DNA of 64,000 bases from Lentzea albidocapillata subsp. violacea. GTDB taxonomy: Bacteria; Actinomycetota; Actinomycetes; Mycobacteriales; Pseudonocardiaceae. The position numbers and the translations under genes are program-made. The notes beneath the pieces were generated by a model that searched no databases, was not told where the DNA came from, and saw only the letters and a program-made list of their open reading frames with translations. Of the stretch, positions 42,995 through 51,996 are shown piece by piece. Numbering within the stretch: position 1 is the stretch's first letter; each line of letters starts with the position of its first letter. The stretch lies in NCBI RefSeq assembly GCF_900100275.1, contig NZ_FNET01000028.1, forward strand, positions 26,412 through 90,411, read 5' to 3'.

Positions 42995-43632
42995 TGTTCA
43001 CCCCCGGTCGGCTCGGACTTGGTGGCGACGCCGAGCAGGTAGTCCCCGCCGACGCGGGTGCGCCACCGGTCACCGACGTGCAGGCCGTGGCGGGGTAGCT
43101 CGGCCAGAAACTCCCCGGCGGTGAACCGGTCCTGGCCGGGGTGGTCGAACAGCAGCCGGTAGGTGGGTCGGGCGAGTGCGGTGGCGGTGACCTCGTCGAA
43201 GAAGAACCGTCCGCCGGGCTTGAGCACGCGGGCGACCTCGGCCACGGCGTCCCGCCAGTTCGGGATGTGGTGGATGATCGCGAAGTCGAACACCGCGTCA
43301 TAGTCGGCGTCCTTGCCGCCGCCGGCTCCGGAGAATGCTGCGAGCAGGTCGGTGGCGCTGCCCTGCGCCAGCAGAACGCGGCCGGCATAGCGGCGGAGCC
43401 GCCGGGTGGCGCGGGTGATCATCGCCGGGTCGAGGTCGACCGCGTCGACGCGGGCCGCGCCGAACTGGTCGAGGATGAGCTTGGTGCCGTAGCCGGAACC
43501 GCAGCCGACCTCCGCCACCCGCGCTCCAGGAGTCCGTCCGCCCAGCCTGACCAGCGCATGTGCCTCGTAGTGCTGCAACCAACGGCGGGGCGGTGAGTTC
43601 ACCAGCGCGGTTTCGATCGCGTTCATCAGCAT
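42991..43632 (-). CDS. SAM-dependent class I methyltransferase
   Basis: A 213-aa Rossmann methyltransferase. Motif I is ARVAEVGCGSGYGTKLILDQ, motif II is VDAVDLDPAMITRA, then FDFAIIHHIPNWRDAVAEVA (motif IV) and VLKPGGRFFFDEVTATAL. The ATG at 43632 has GAAGGA 8 nt upstream; the frame is open to 43863 but crosses the promoter. The minus-strand promoter is TTGTGA-18-TAGTTA (43726-43697), with the ACGATGATATCGTCGT near-palindrome filling the spacer. That position would allow tight repression by an ArsR-type protein. Confidence 0.85.
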   Translation of the reverse strand: MLMNAIETALVNSPPRRWLQHYEAHALVRLGGRTPGARVAEVGCGSGYGTKLILDQFGAARVDAVDLDPAMITRATRRLRRYAGRVLLAQGSATDLLAAFSGAGGGKDADYDAVFDFAIIHHIPNWRDAVAEVARVLKPGGRFFFDEVTATALARPTYRLLFDHPGQDRFTAGEFLAELPRHGLHVGDRWRTRVGGDYLLGVATKSEPTGGEQ

Positions 43633-43687
43633 GGTCAAGTCCTTCGATCGCAGATCCACTATCGGAGTTGCGCGGCGCCATCGCCAT

Positions 43688-43733
43688 CCGACGATGTAAC
43701 TAGAAACGACGATATCATCGTCACAAGACGATG
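43688..43733. promoter_or_regulatory. Divergent operator/promoter with ACGATGAT-type half-sites (site A)
   Basis: The near-palindrome ACGACGATATCATCGT (43706-43721) lies in the 18-bp spacer between TTGTGA and TAGTTA on the minus strand. Flanking half-sites are CGACGATG (43689) and GACGATG (43727). On the plus strand TATCATCGTC repeats exactly the sequence at the sensor promoter (46851). It lies between the methyltransferase operon and the PHP gene. Confidence 0.65.
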
Positions 43734-43832
43734 AAAACCACCGGCCGTCTCCAGGTCGTGTCTTGTTCATCCCGAGTTCGAGAGCGGCGCACAGACTGGC
43801 TCGTCCGGTTCGAGCGCCGAGAGGGGTAGACC

Positions 43833-45312
43833 ATGAGCGATTCCGAGGGTCCGCAGGTTTCACGACGTCAGCTGGTCAAGTTCGCCGGTGTCGGGGCCAC
43901 GTTCGTTGCCGCCGGCCCACTGGCAAGTGGCACGGCACGGGCGGATGACGCCCAGGAAGCGCAAGGACACGGCGACGGCCGCCACCGCGCGTGGCGGGCC
44001 GGTGACCATCACATCCACTCCGAGTACAGCGGGGACTTCGACACCTCGGTCACCCCACCGAGGTTCGTCAAGGGTGCCGATGCGGTGTATCCGATCGTCA
44101 CGAACGCGATCATGGCCAAGAACTTCGGCCTGACCTGGGCGATGTGCACCGACCACGGTGGGCCGACCCACTCGAAGGTCAACCTGGAGCTGGCCTACCC
44201 CGACCTGTTGCGCTCCCGCAAGCTCGTGCCCGAGGTACTGCAGTTCTGGGGGCATGGAGTTCGACACTCCCGCGCAGGATCACCACACGCTGATGATTCC
44301 GCGCCACGACGACGAGGCGCGGCAGCTGTTCGAGCTGGAGAGCCGTTTCGCCAAGCACGACGCCTTCCCTGCCGATCCCGGCCGGGACACCGAGGCGAAG
44401 ATGATCGAGTTCCTGAAGGCTGCCAAGGACATGCGGAACAAGCCGCTGGTGATCGCCCACCACGCGTCCCGCTCGGCCCGTGGTCTCGGCGTGTACGGGC
44501 AGGACACGCCACGAGAGTTCCGCAACGGCAACAACATCGCGCCGGACGTCTACGTCGGCTTCGAAGGAGCACCGGGCCACCAGGCCGGGCCGCTCGTCGG
44601 TGGCGCACGGGGCGCGTACAGCAGCTACCCCACCCACGGCGGTTTCGACCAGATGACCGCGCGGGTGGGCGGGTTGTGGGACTCGCTGCTCGGTGAGGGC
44701 CGGAAGTGGTGGATCACCGCGACCTCCGACTCGCACGTGCACTGGACGCGCGGCGGCGCGGACTTCTGGCCCGGCGAGTACAGCAAGACCTACGTGCAGG
44801 CGCGGCAGGACTACGGCGACATCATGGACGCCCTGCGCACCGGCCGGATCTTCGTCACGACCGGCGACCTGATCACCACCCTCGACCTGACCGCACGCAA
44901 CCGGGACCGCTCAGCCGCAGTGGGCGAGACGCTGGTGGTGCGCCGTCGCGACCGCAACGACGTCGACATCGAGATCAGATTCCGCCCGTTGCAAGGAAAG
45001 AACGCGAACGGCGACCAACCACAGGTCCGGCGGGTCGACCTGATCGTCGGCAACATCACCGGCCCGAATCCCAACCTGGACGCCGACACCAACCCGACCA
45101 CCAAGGTCGTCGCGCGGTTCGGCCCGAGCGACTGGCAGCGTCGCGGGTCCGAGTTCGTCATCCGGCACACCCTGCGCAACGTCGAGAACGACCTCTATGC
45201 GCGGGTGCGCGGCACGAACACCGACGAGGCTGAGCCTCTGCCGGACGCCAAGGAGAACCCGTGGACGGACCTGTGGTTCTACTCCAACCCGGTGTTCGTG
45301 CGCCTCGGGTGA
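43833..45312 (+). pseudogene. Tat-exported PHP-domain metallohydrolase, frameshifted
   Basis: Start ATG after GAGAGGGG. The Tat signal is SRRQLVKFAGVGATFVAAGP, followed by a PHP-type metal site: AGDHHIHSEYSGDFDT, then WAMCTDHGG, later LVIAHHASRS and ITATSDSHVHWTRGG. The frame breaks at a run of five Gs (44248-44252): removing one G restores LQFWGMEFDTPAQDHHTLMI. Read through, it is about 492 aa, ending FVRLG. Either it is a real frameshift or a homopolymer error. It is divergent from the methyltransferase operon across site A. Substrate unknown, probably a phosphoester. Confidence 0.75.
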
Positions 45313-45324
45313 ACCCAAGGTAGC

Positions 45325-45355
45325 GAACGCGGCCCGCGCGGGGCGGGCCGCGTTC
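45325..45355. terminator. Terminator between the PHP gene and the antiporter gene
   Basis: GAACGCGGCCCGC pairs with GCGGGCCGCGTTC across a 5-nt loop. The flanking genes are convergent, so it can serve both. Confidence 0.75.
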
Positions 45356-45362
45356 AGGAAGG

Positions 45363-46652
45363 TCAGGCCGTCTCCGAGCGCTCCGTCCGGAGCGCTCTGC
45401 CGGTCAGCCCGTCGCGCAGTGTCGCCCACATCGCCCGGCGGTTCCGGACGATCAGGATCACGGCGAGCAGCAGGTACAGCGCGCCCAGTCCGATCCGTTC
45501 GACCGCGGCCAGGTCGGGCGGCAACGTCCAGGCCAGCGCGAACTGGGCCAGGAACAGCCCGAGCAGGGTCCACGCTCCGCGCCGGGACAGCGCTCCGGCG
45601 GCGACCAGGGACACCGCGAACATCGACTGGGCGGCGGTGAGGAACAGCTCCTCCCGCTGCAGCGGGTCGATCGGCAGCCCGGACAGCGACCCGGCGGAGA
45701 TCGCGAAGACCAGCGGCAGGATGCCGACCAGCAGCGTCCACTGGTTGATCTTCGAGGAGATCAGGGCGCCCAGCGCGGCGGCGCCGCGCAGCTTCCAGGC
45801 CAGCAGGAGCACCGCGATGAACTCCGGGGTCTCCGATGCCAGTGGGGCCACCCACTGGACCAGGAGGAACTGGCTGACCCCGAGTTCGGTGCCGGTCTCG
45901 ACCAGGCTCTCGGCGAACGGTTCGGCCACGGCCAGGATCACGGCGGCGGCGAAGACGAGCATGCCGACGGCCGACCATCGGCGGATCCGGGCCGGGCCGG
46001 TCGCGATCCGCGCGGCCGGCCCGATCAGCTCACTGCCGTCCTCGTCCTCGTCGTCGTCCTCGTCGACGCGGCTGACCCGCACCAGGTACAGCCCGAAGAT
46101 CGCGAACAGGACGACCGCGTCGAGCACGTTGAGCGTGTCGCGCAGCGCGAAGGTCAACGCGTACAGGCTGGCCACCGCCAGGTAGGCGACCTCCACGGTC
46201 TGCACCGGCTCCAGCCGCACAGTCGAGCGGTCCTCGGGGCGTGTGTCGGGAGCGCGGCGGCGCCGCGCGGCCAGCGCCGCCAGCACGACCAGCGACCAGC
46301 CCACACCGATCAGCAAGCGGTTCGCCCCGGTCATGTTGGCCAGCGCCAGCGGAGCGTAGGTCGCGGGGTCCTCGCCGGCCTTCCAGGCGAACACCACGTC
46401 CACCGCGTACTCGGGCAGCACCGCGATCAGTGCCAGCAGCGCTAGCGCGAGCCCCTGCCCGATGTCTCGTTCGACCAGCTCGGTGCCCCAGCTGAGGAAG
46501 AACGCGGCCCCCACCACGGCCGTCCCCAGCAGCAGCACGGCGAGCACCGCCGGTATCGGCGCTCCGCTGAACCGCAGCACCACTCCTGGGATCGCGGCCA
46601 GCACCGGCAGGGCCAGTGGCCAGTTCCGTCGCACCATCCCGCCCGCGGTCAC
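45363..46652 (-). CDS. Ca2+/cation antiporter (CaCA) family protein
   Basis: A 429-aa membrane protein with about 10-11 helices in two alpha-repeat halves. The repeats are AVLPEYAVDVVFAWKAGEDP with ALANMTGANRLLIGVGW, and PLASETPEFIAVLLLAWKLR with GALISSKINQWTLLVGILPL; PEY and TPEF carry the conserved acidic residues. An acidic loop (DEDDDEDEDGSEL) lies between the halves. The family exchanges Ca2+ or other divalent ions for Na+/H+. The GTG start follows GAGGGG. Its promoter region carries CATCGT-N6-ACGATG (site B). A fragment of a paralogue is at 55373. Confidence 0.85.
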   Translation of the reverse strand: MTAGGMVRRNWPLALPVLAAIPGVVLRFSGAPIPAVLAVLLLGTAVVGAAFFLSWGTELVERDIGQGLALALLALIAVLPEYAVDVVFAWKAGEDPATYAPLALANMTGANRLLIGVGWSLVVLAALAARRRRAPDTRPEDRSTVRLEPVQTVEVAYLAVASLYALTFALRDTLNVLDAVVLFAIFGLYLVRVSRVDEDDDEDEDGSELIGPAARIATGPARIRRWSAVGMLVFAAAVILAVAEPFAESLVETGTELGVSQFLLVQWVAPLASETPEFIAVLLLAWKLRGAAALGALISSKINQWTLLVGILPLVFAISAGSLSGLPIDPLQREELFLTAAQSMFAVSLVAAGALSRRGAWTLLGLFLAQFALAWTLPPDLAAVERIGLGALYLLLAVILIVRNRRAMWATLRDGLTGRALRTERSETA

Positions 46653-46726
46653 CGCTGGCCCCTCGAGCCGTGCAGCCCCGAGCTCGCCTCAAGGCGCCGC
46701 CTGCCGTCCATCGCTCCTCCAGAAGG

Positions 46727-46762
46727 ATCGTCGTCCACCGTTTACATCGTTAGACGACGATG
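46727..46762. promoter_or_regulatory. ATCGTCGTC / CATCGT-N6-ACGATG half-site cluster (site B)
   Basis: ATCGTCGTC lies at about 46727, and the inverted repeat CATCGT (46745-46750) to ACGATG (46757-46762) follows. These lie 75-110 nt upstream of the antiporter start and about 100 nt from the divergent sensor gene. The half-sites match site A and the arsR promoter. Confidence 0.55.
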
Positions 46763-46850
46763 GATACCACCCCTGCGGGGCGGCCGCCAACCGAGAGCCC
46801 GGATTCAGTGACGACTCGCACATAGGAGGCGATTAACCGAGTCGGGGCGC

Positions 46851-46862
46851 TATCATCGTCGT
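46851..46862 (+). promoter_or_regulatory. Leaderless sensor promoter overlapping an ATCATCGTC half-site (site C)
   Basis: TATCAT (46851-46856) is a -10 box 7 nt before the ATG of the ArsR-type gene. TATCATCGTC is identical to the plus strand of site A, so binding would occlude polymerase at the sensor's own promoter. Confidence 0.6.
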
Positions 46863-47255
46863 ATGGCGATTGAATCGGAGGCTGTCCTGCCGGAGCAGGG
46901 GGATCTGTCGGCGGCCGTGGCGTTGTTCCACGGCCTGTCCGATGGCACCCGGTTGGCGATCGTGCGGCGTCTGGCCCACGGCGAGGCGCGGGTGGCGGAC
47001 CTGGTGGAGCAGCTGGGGTCGGCGCAGTCGACGGTGTCGGCACATGTGGCCTGTCTGCGTGACTGCGGCCTGGTGGTCGGCCGGCCGCAGGGGCGGCAGG
47101 TGTTCTACAGCCTGACCCGGCCGGAGCTGATGGACCTGCTGGCGAGCGCGGAGACGCTGCTCGCGGCCACCGGCAACGCGGTGGCGCTGTGCCCGAACTA
47201 CGGCACCGACATCGGTGCGACCACGACGGATGAGACGAAGGAGACCCAGGGATGA
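46863..47255 (+). CDS. CmtR-like ArsR/SmtB family metal sensor
   Basis: A 130-aa winged-helix repressor. The helix-turn-helix is VADLVEQLGSAQSTVSAHVA and the wing is LVVGRPQGRQVFYSL. The recognition helix ends HVACLRDCGL, giving Cys-x3-Cys, and a third Cys lies in the C-terminal ALCPNYG. This three-Cys arrangement matches CmtR, the mycobacterial Cd(II)/Pb(II) sensor (Cys57, Cys61, Cys102). The mRNA is probably leaderless. Its stop overlaps the ATPase start (ATGA). Metal binding would release the operator and induce the efflux operon. Confidence 0.88.
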   Translation: MAIESEAVLPEQGDLSAAVALFHGLSDGTRLAIVRRLAHGEARVADLVEQLGSAQSTVSAHVACLRDCGLVVGRPQGRQVFYSLTRPELMDLLASAETLLAATGNAVALCPNYGTDIGATTTDETKETQG

Positions 47256-49219
47256 GTGACGCGTGCGGCTGCGAGGGCGACGAGCCCCGCGGCGAGGAAG
47301 CCGAGGAGCACGAGCCGGAGCGCCTGTGGGAGGTCAGCGAGCTGCGGTTCGCTGCCGTCTCCGGAGTGTTCCTGCTGGCCGCGCTCATCGCGGGCTGGGC
47401 GGGCGCGACACGGCCGGTGGAGCTGACCCTGGAGGCGCTGGCGCTGCTGATCGGTGCCTGGACCTTCGTCCCGTCGACGGTGCGCCGGCTGGCCAAGGGC
47501 AAGATCGGCGTCGGCACGCTGATGACCATCGCCGCCGTGGGCGCGGTGCTGCTGGGCGAGGTCGGCGAGGCCGCGATGCTGGCCTTCCTGTTCTCCATCA
47601 GTGAGGGCCTGGAGGAGTACTCCCTCGCACGCACCCGCAGGGGTTTGCGCGCGCTGCTCTCACTCGTGCCGGACCAGGCGACCGTGCTCCGCGACGGTGA
47701 CGAGATCGTGGTCGCCCCGGCGGAGTTGCGGGTCGGGGATCTCATGCTGGTCAAGCCGGGGGAGCGGGTCGCCACCGACGGCGTCATTCGCGAGGGCCGC
47801 ACCGCGCTGGACGTCTCGGCGATTACCGGCGAGTCCGTGCCGGTCGAGGCCGGACCCGGCAGCGAGGTCTTCGCCGGGTCGATCAACGGCACCGGCGTGC
47901 TGACCATCGAGGTCACCACCACTGCCGAGGACAACTCGCTGGCCCGGATCGTGAAGATCGTCGAGGCGGAGCAGTCCCGCAAGGGCGCCAGCCAGCGGCT
48001 CGCCGACCGCATCGCGAAGCCGCTGGTGCCCGGTGTGATGATCGCCGCCGCGCTGATCGCGGTGGTCGGCAGCCTGCTGGGTGACCCGCTGGTATGGATC
48101 GAACGTGCGCTGGTGGTGCTGGTAGCCGCCTCGCCGTGTGCTCTGGCGATCTCGGTGCCGGTCACCGTGGTCGCCGCGATCGGTGCCGCGTCCAAGCTCG
48201 GTGTGCTGGTCAAGGGCGGAGCCGCGCTGGAAGCCCTGGGTGCCGTGCGCGGAGTGGCGCTGGACAAGACCGGCACGCTGACCGCCAACCGGCCCGCCGT
48301 GATCGAGGTGGCCACCGCCGGCGGCGCCGACCGCGAGCAGGTGCTGGATGTGGCCGCCGCGCTGGAGGCACGCAGCGAGCACCCGCTCGCGCGGGCGATT
48401 CTCGCCGCCGTGCAACAGGTTCGGCCCGCCTCCGAGGTGGAGGCGGTGACCGGTGCCGGGCTGGTCGGCCGCCGCGACGGTCACGCCCTGCGGCTGGGGC
48501 GTCCCGGCTGGCTCGAGGCCGGAGTGCTGGCCGCGGACGTACGACGGATGCAGGAAGCCGGCGCGACAGCGGTACTCGTCGAGGAGAACGGGCGGGTCAT
48601 CGGCGCGATCGCCGTCCGTGACGAACTGAGGCCGGAAGCCGCCGAGGTCGTCGCCCAGCTGCGTCGCGATGGCTACCACGTGGCGATGCTCACCGGCGAC
48701 AACCACGCCACCGCCGCCGCGCTGGCCAAGGACGTGGGCATCGACGCGGTGCACGCGGAACTCCGGCCGGAGGACAAGGCCGCGCTGATCAGGCAGCTGG
48801 GCGAGCAGCGGTCCACGGCGATGGTCGGCGACGGCGTCAACGACGCCCCCGCGCTGGCCACCGCAGACCTCGGGATCGCGATGGGTGCGATGGGCACCGA
48901 CGTGGCCATCGAGACCGCCGACGTGGCCTTGATGGGCGAGGACCTGCGCCACCTGCCGCAGGCGTTCACCCACGCCCGCCGGGCCCGGTCGATCATGCTG
49001 CAGAACGTCGGCCTGTCCCTGGCCATCGTGGTCGGCTTGATGCCACTGGCCCTGTTCGGCGTACTCGGCCTGGCCGCCGTCGTGCTGGTGCACGAACTCG
49101 CCGAGGTCGTCGTCATCGCCAACGGCGTCCGCGCCGGCCGCACCAAACCACTCGCGATCACGGCCGCGGACCCGCAGGCGGCTGTGGCCCGACCGGCGTC
49201 GGTGGCGGCGTCCTCGTGA
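47252..49219 (+). CDS. Heavy-metal P1B-type ATPase (CtpG-like)
   Basis: A 655-aa P1B ATPase with no HMA domain; the N-terminus is a short Cys/acidic tail (SDACGCEGDEP). The A-domain has AITGESVPVEAG, the metal-site helix VAASPCALAISVPVTVVAA has SPC rather than CPC, the P-domain is GVALDKTGTLTANRP, the N-domain HP is RSEHPLARAIL and the hinge is MVGDGVNDAPALATADLG. The last helices carry LVHELAEVVVIANGVRAG. SPC and operon linkage to a CmtR-like sensor resemble mycobacterial CtpG; Cd/Pb-type export is inferred. It overlaps lspA by 4 nt. Confidence 0.9.
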   Translation: MSDACGCEGDEPRGEEAEEHEPERLWEVSELRFAAVSGVFLLAALIAGWAGATRPVELTLEALALLIGAWTFVPSTVRRLAKGKIGVGTLMTIAAVGAVLLGEVGEAAMLAFLFSISEGLEEYSLARTRRGLRALLSLVPDQATVLRDGDEIVVAPAELRVGDLMLVKPGERVATDGVIREGRTALDVSAITGESVPVEAGPGSEVFAGSINGTGVLTIEVTTTAEDNSLARIVKIVEAEQSRKGASQRLADRIAKPLVPGVMIAAALIAVVGSLLGDPLVWIERALVVLVAASPCALAISVPVTVVAAIGAASKLGVLVKGGAALEALGAVRGVALDKTGTLTANRPAVIEVATAGGADREQVLDVAAALEARSEHPLARAILAAVQQVRPASEVEAVTGAGLVGRRDGHALRLGRPGWLEAGVLAADVRRMQEAGATAVLVEENGRVIGAIAVRDELRPEAAEVVAQLRRDGYHVAMLTGDNHATAAALAKDVGIDAVHAELRPEDKAALIRQLGEQRSTAMVGDGVNDAPALATADLGIAMGAMGTDVAIETADVALMGEDLRHLPQAFTHARRARSIMLQNVGLSLAIVVGLMPLALFGVLGLAAVVLVHELAEVVVIANGVRAGRTKPLAITAADPQAAVARPASVAASS

Positions 49220-49725
49220 TCGCACCCGCCCACACCACCACGGTGACGCGCGCACGGCTGGTGCTGGTGGCCATCGCGCTGGGGCTCGCCGCGCTCGACC
49301 TGGGCCTGAAGGCCTGGGCCGAGCGCGGCCTCACCGACGGCCGGTACGTGGACCTCGGCGTGATCCAGTTGCGGCTGGCGTTCAACCCAGGCGTGGCGTT
49401 CAGCCTGGGCGACACCCTGCCCGCCTGGCTCGTGCTCACCCTCACCGGTCTGATCATCACCGGGCTGGCCGTCTACACCTGGCGCACTGCTCGCACCGGC
49501 ACCCGGCCCACCCGACTGGCGCTGGGCGTGGTGCTGGCCGGCGCGGTCGCCAACTTCGTCGACCGCGCCAGGGACGGTGTGGTCACCGACTACCTGCACA
49601 CAGGCTGGTTTCCCACCTTCAATGGCGCCGACGTGTACATCACTCTTGGTGCGATCACACTGATCCTGGCCACCCTGCACGCCGAACGCCGCGCCACGCA
49701 TCGCACCGAGCGAGGCGCACCGTGA
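49216..49725 (+). CDS. lspA: Lipoprotein signal peptidase II (LspA-like)
   Basis: A 169-aa membrane aspartyl protease with four helices. The catalytic Asp residues are in GAVANFVDRARDGVVTDYLH and FPTFNGADVYITLG (the usual FNxAD box). RLAFNPGVAFSLGD is the conserved substrate-side motif. The GTG overlaps the ATPase stop (GTGA), so it is cotranscribed with a metal pump. Such LspA copies are known from lead and zinc resistance operons (the PbrC type), where they are thought to aid metal precipitation or tolerance. It is probably not the housekeeping copy. Confidence 0.92.
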   Translation: MIAPAHTTTVTRARLVLVAIALGLAALDLGLKAWAERGLTDGRYVDLGVIQLRLAFNPGVAFSLGDTLPAWLVLTLTGLIITGLAVYTWRTARTGTRPTRLALGVVLAGAVANFVDRARDGVVTDYLHTGWFPTFNGADVYITLGAITLILATLHAERRATHRTERGAP

Positions 49726-49783
49726 CGGCACGCGGTGATGACGACGCCGGGGAGCGCCCACCCCAACACCTCACGGAGTCGTG

Positions 49784-51175
49784 ATGCACACCCTGCGTCT
49801 CCTGCTCGACGCGCGCCGCGCACACCAGCAGGGCACCGAGGCATTGCTGGCCCGGCAACGAGATCGCCTCGCCGAGATCGTGGCCCACGCGCGCAGCCGG
49901 TCCGGCTACTACCGCGAGCTCTACCACGGGCTGCCCGAGCGGATCACCGACCCGGCCCTGCTGCCGGTCACCAGCAAGAAACAGCTGATGCCCCGGTTCG
50001 ACGACTGGGTCACCGACCCCGCGGCCACCCTCACCGACGCCCAGGCGTTCGTCGACGACCCCGCCCGAATCGGGGAGAAGTTCCTCGGCCGCTACACCCT
50101 GCTCACCACCTCGGGCACCACCGGTACCCGCGGCCTCTTCCTGCTCGACCGAGACTCCCTGGCCGTGACCACCGCGCTGAGCACCCGGATGCTCGGCGCC
50201 TGGATCACCCCCCGCGACATAGTGCGGATCGCCGCCCGAGGTGGGCGGATCGCCATGGTCAACGCCACCGGCGGACACTTCGCCTCCGCCGTGGCCGCGG
50301 CCGGACTGCGCAAGAACCCGTTGCGGCGCCGCCGCATCGGCGTCTTCCCAGTCCAGCTGCCACTGCCCGACCTCGTGGCCCGGCTCAACGCGTTCCGGCC
50401 CGCCATCCTCACCCCCTACGCCACCACCGGCGCGCTTCTGGCCGGCGAACAACAGGCCGGACGCCTGCACATCGACCCCGTCCTGGTCGTCCTGTCCGCC
50501 GAAGGCCTTCCCGCCGCGGAGTACGACCGCATCGCCACCGCGTTCGGCGCCACCGTCCGGCAGGGCTACGCCGCCACCGAATGCCCGTTCCTCACCTACA
50601 GCTGCCGCGAGAACTGGCTGCACGTCAACAGCGACTGGGCCATCCTCGAACCCGTCGACGCCGACCACCAGCCGGTCCCGCCCGGCACGCGGTCCCACAC
50701 CACGCTGCTGACCAACCTCGCCAACCGCGCCCAGCCGATCCTGCGCTACGACCTCGGCGACGCCATCCTGCTCCGGCCCGACCCCTGCCCCTGCGGCGAC
50801 CCGCTGCCCGCGATCCACGTCCAGGGCCGCACCGCCGACCTGCTCACCTTTCCCACCCAGGGCGGCGGATCGGTCACCATCACCCCGCTCACCCTCAGCG
50901 CGCTGCTCGACCACGTCCCCGGCATCGAACTCGTCCAGATCGTGCAGACCTCACCCACCGACCTCCGCATCCGCCTACAGGCCACCGCCGACGCCGACCC
51001 CGAACACGTCTGGCACACCACCCGCACCGAGATCGACCGCCTGCTCACCGGCCACCACCTCACCCACGTCACCCTCACCCGCGCGACCGAACCACCCCAG
51101 CAGACCGCGGGAGGCAAATACCGCACGGTCATCCCGCACACCGGATCGCCTCGCGACAGCGGAACACGGCCGTGA
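49784..51175 (+). CDS. PaaK-like (COG1541) adenylate-forming enzyme
   Basis: About 463 aa. Adenylation motifs are visible: the P-loop-like TLLTTSGTTGTRGLFLLD, AATECPFLTYSCRENWLHVN, then AQPILRYDLGDAILLRPDPC with a CPCGDP zinc-like Cys pair, VQGRTADLLTFP and a C-terminal TAGGKYRTVIPHT Lys motif. It resembles phenylacetate-CoA ligase/CoF synthetase family proteins, but the substrate is unknown. It is the last gene of the sensor-ATPase-lspA run, 58 nt after lspA. Broken relatives lie at 39969 and 55558, both beside metal genes. Confidence 0.82.
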   Translation: MHTLRLLLDARRAHQQGTEALLARQRDRLAEIVAHARSRSGYYRELYHGLPERITDPALLPVTSKKQLMPRFDDWVTDPAATLTDAQAFVDDPARIGEKFLGRYTLLTTSGTTGTRGLFLLDRDSLAVTTALSTRMLGAWITPRDIVRIAARGGRIAMVNATGGHFASAVAAAGLRKNPLRRRRIGVFPVQLPLPDLVARLNAFRPAILTPYATTGALLAGEQQAGRLHIDPVLVVLSAEGLPAAEYDRIATAFGATVRQGYAATECPFLTYSCRENWLHVNSDWAILEPVDADHQPVPPGTRSHTTLLTNLANRAQPILRYDLGDAILLRPDPCPCGDPLPAIHVQGRTADLLTFPTQGGGSVTITPLTLSALLDHVPGIELVQIVQTSPTDLRIRLQATADADPEHVWHTTRTEIDRLLTGHHLTHVTLTRATEPPQQTAGGKYRTVIPHTGSPRDSGTRP

Positions 51176-51996
51176 GCGCGACTGTTCGTCCTCGGTGAAC
51201 CGGCCGCCCGCGTATCGGTCTGCCGGACCAGGACGGCTCCGGGTCCGGAGCATTCGCTCGCACGCGTCCCTATGCGGTCACCTGCCGTCGCCGTGCCCAA
51301 CCAGCGTCTGCCAGCCCGCACAGCCCGCACAGCCCGGAAGCGACCATGATCCACTCCCGGAGTGGTCCCAGATGGTCGGCGATCGTGATGCTCGTGCGCA
51401 GCGCCCTGCGAATCCCAGCGGCGCCACCCACCACAGCGGACGGGCTGGAAGCTCAGGTAGAGCAAGGTCCAGCGTGGCGGGTAGGTCCGGGCCGATCAGG
51501 GTCACCGAGTCATGAGGTTGGATAGAAACCCGAGCTTGTCGGGCCCGCATCACACAAGGAGCCTTGCCGCAGGGCCAGATCAGTGACGGGTGCGAACACC
51601 GCGACGAGCCGCACGAGACCCACTCGTGCGGCCGCCTGTGTGACCACGGTGCCAGGCAGGTCGGCAAGGCCAACCTCGCTCCGGCGTGCCCATCCGCGGG
51701 CCCGTTCGTTGGCCCTGCGAGGACAGAAACTGCTGCAAGGCACTCGCGGTTACTGATCGGGTGGGGACCGGCGCACCACGGCCGCCTGAACGACCTTCGC
51801 AGCCGCCTTTCCCTTGGCGGCTCACCACAACTCGCATCGATGGAACGCCTGTCAGGCGATGAGCCAGGTCTTGTTGCTGTGGGCTGCACGATGTCGGAGA
51901 TGGCACCGCTCGCTCAGCAGTCCATCTGTGCTAGTGGTGGAGATGTCTGCGGCGCGTGTTGTTGCGTTGGCGCGACGAAGCTGCGAGGGGGAGTCT
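51176..51996. other. Gap with a membrane-protein remnant
   Basis: About 820 nt without an intact gene. A minus-strand stretch at 51270-51434 looks coding by codon use (IRRALRTSITIADHLGPLRE, then IMVASGLCGLCGLADAGW) and would be the C-terminal end of a small membrane protein. It is preceded in another frame by LPARPLWWVAPLG, so it appears frameshifted. The rest holds nothing I recognise. Confidence 0.4.

Noticed and set aside
51278..51889. A 203-codon minus-strand frame
   Set aside because: Most of it lacks coding bias; only the membrane-like stretch near 51.3-51.45 kb looks coding, and there the better frame is a different one.
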